This document shows, one piece after another, positions 5,899 to 6,162 of a stretch of 6,162 nt of DNA. The notes below the pieces were generated by a model. That model did no database searches, had not been told where the DNA came from, and saw only the letters and a list, made by a program, of their open reading frames with translations. This DNA is from JBFKUL01 sp041635755 (lineage in GTDB: Bacteria; Pseudomonadota; Gammaproteobacteria; Burkholderiales; SG8-39): assembly GCA_041635755.1 (NCBI GenBank), contig JBFKUL010000188.1, positions 1 to 6,162 on the forward strand. The letters are read 5' to 3'. How positions within the stretch are numbered: the stretch's first letter is position 1; every line of letters starts with the position of its first letter. The position numbers and the translations under genes are program-made.

Positions 5899-6162
5899 CT
5901 GCGCGCTTCCCCGAGCAGCGACGCGCGCAGCGTCGGCTCGCTGGTGCGCGGATCCAGCCAGATCGAGAAGAACGCGCGCGAGAACTCCGCGTCGCTTACC
6001 TCGCCGAGCGTGCGCCCGTTGAGGAAGAAGCGCGCGCCGCGGCCCGGCTCATGCAGACCGACGAGCGTGTCGCCGTCCGCGACGTCCGGGAAGAGTTCCC
6101 GCATCGCGCGCGCCCACGCGGTACGTTGCGCCGGGCTGCCGAGCCCGAGGCGCTCGATCTCC
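5895..6162 (-). CDS. Chalcone-isomerase-like protein (C-terminal fragment)
   Basis: The frame is open to the right edge (first full codon at 6161) and gives 88 C-terminal residues; the start is outside the window. An internal Met at 6104 is not taken as the start because the coding pattern continues before it (EIERLGLGSPAQRTAWARAM). The end of the fragment, GARFFLNGRTLGEV followed by FSRAFFSIWLDPRTSEPTLR, is typical of bacterial chalcone-isomerase-like proteins. I recall these as often having a signal peptide and carrying the plant chalcone isomerase fold without proven isomerase activity; in plants, related non-catalytic members bind fatty acids. The N-terminus, and so any export signal, cannot be seen. 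Its TGA overlaps the transporter ATG, so it belongs to the same minus-strand operon, and fatty-acid binding would fit that context (inference). Confidence 0.82.
   Translation of the reverse strand, partial: EIERLGLGSPAQRTAWARAMRELFPDVADGDTLVGLHEPGRGARFFLNGRTLGEVSDAEFSRAFFSIWLDPRTSEPTLRASLLGEARR

Overview
The window reads as GC-rich chromosomal DNA of a Gram-negative proteobacterium. A betaproteobacterium (Burkholderiales/Rhodocyclales type) is most likely, judging from GC-heavy third codon positions, tightly overlapped genes, a lipobox lipoprotein, a Sec-exported small protein and a Ugp-type glycerol-3-phosphate transport locus. This assignment is inference; there is no rRNA or other direct taxonomic marker. 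No mobile elements, tRNAs, CRISPR arrays or phage genes are visible, and nearly all of the sequence is coding.

Left part (1-2481, + strand): the end of a ugp operon. The order is the C-terminus of the permease UgpE, the ATPase UgpC, a DUF4442 hotdog-fold (thioesterase-like) protein, and the glycerophosphodiester phosphodiesterase UgpQ. The genes are joined by an adjacent stop/start, a 16-nt gap and an ATGA overlap, so they almost certainly form one transcript. Together they would import glycerol-3-phosphate or glycerophosphodiesters, hydrolyse the diesters, and perhaps process acyl groups through the DUF4442 protein.

Middle (2482-2920): a 94-nt leader with a small hairpin precedes a 107-aa exported, very highly charged protein made of two related helical repeats. 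A strong GC hairpin (2923-2947) lies just after it and may serve as a shared terminator for the two converging transcription units.

Right part (2921-6162, - strand, transcribed leftwards): five tightly overlapping genes. In transcription order they are a chalcone-isomerase-like protein (cut by the window edge), a MelB-like (GPH family) MFS transporter, a DUF3833 lipoprotein, a short-chain dehydrogenase/reductase and an NTF2/SnoaL-like protein with a GTG start. From recall of the families, this set often travels with a cyclopropane-fatty-acid-synthase-like methyltransferase, an FAD oxidoreductase, DUF1365 and DUF2878 proteins, and an ECF sigma factor/ChrR pair, in clusters tied to membrane fatty-acid modification and photo-oxidative stress. 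Those partners, and the operon's promoter, would lie beyond the right edge and are not visible. The most interesting content is this poorly characterised lipid-associated operon, followed by the DUF4442 gene inside the ugp locus and the small exported repeat protein.
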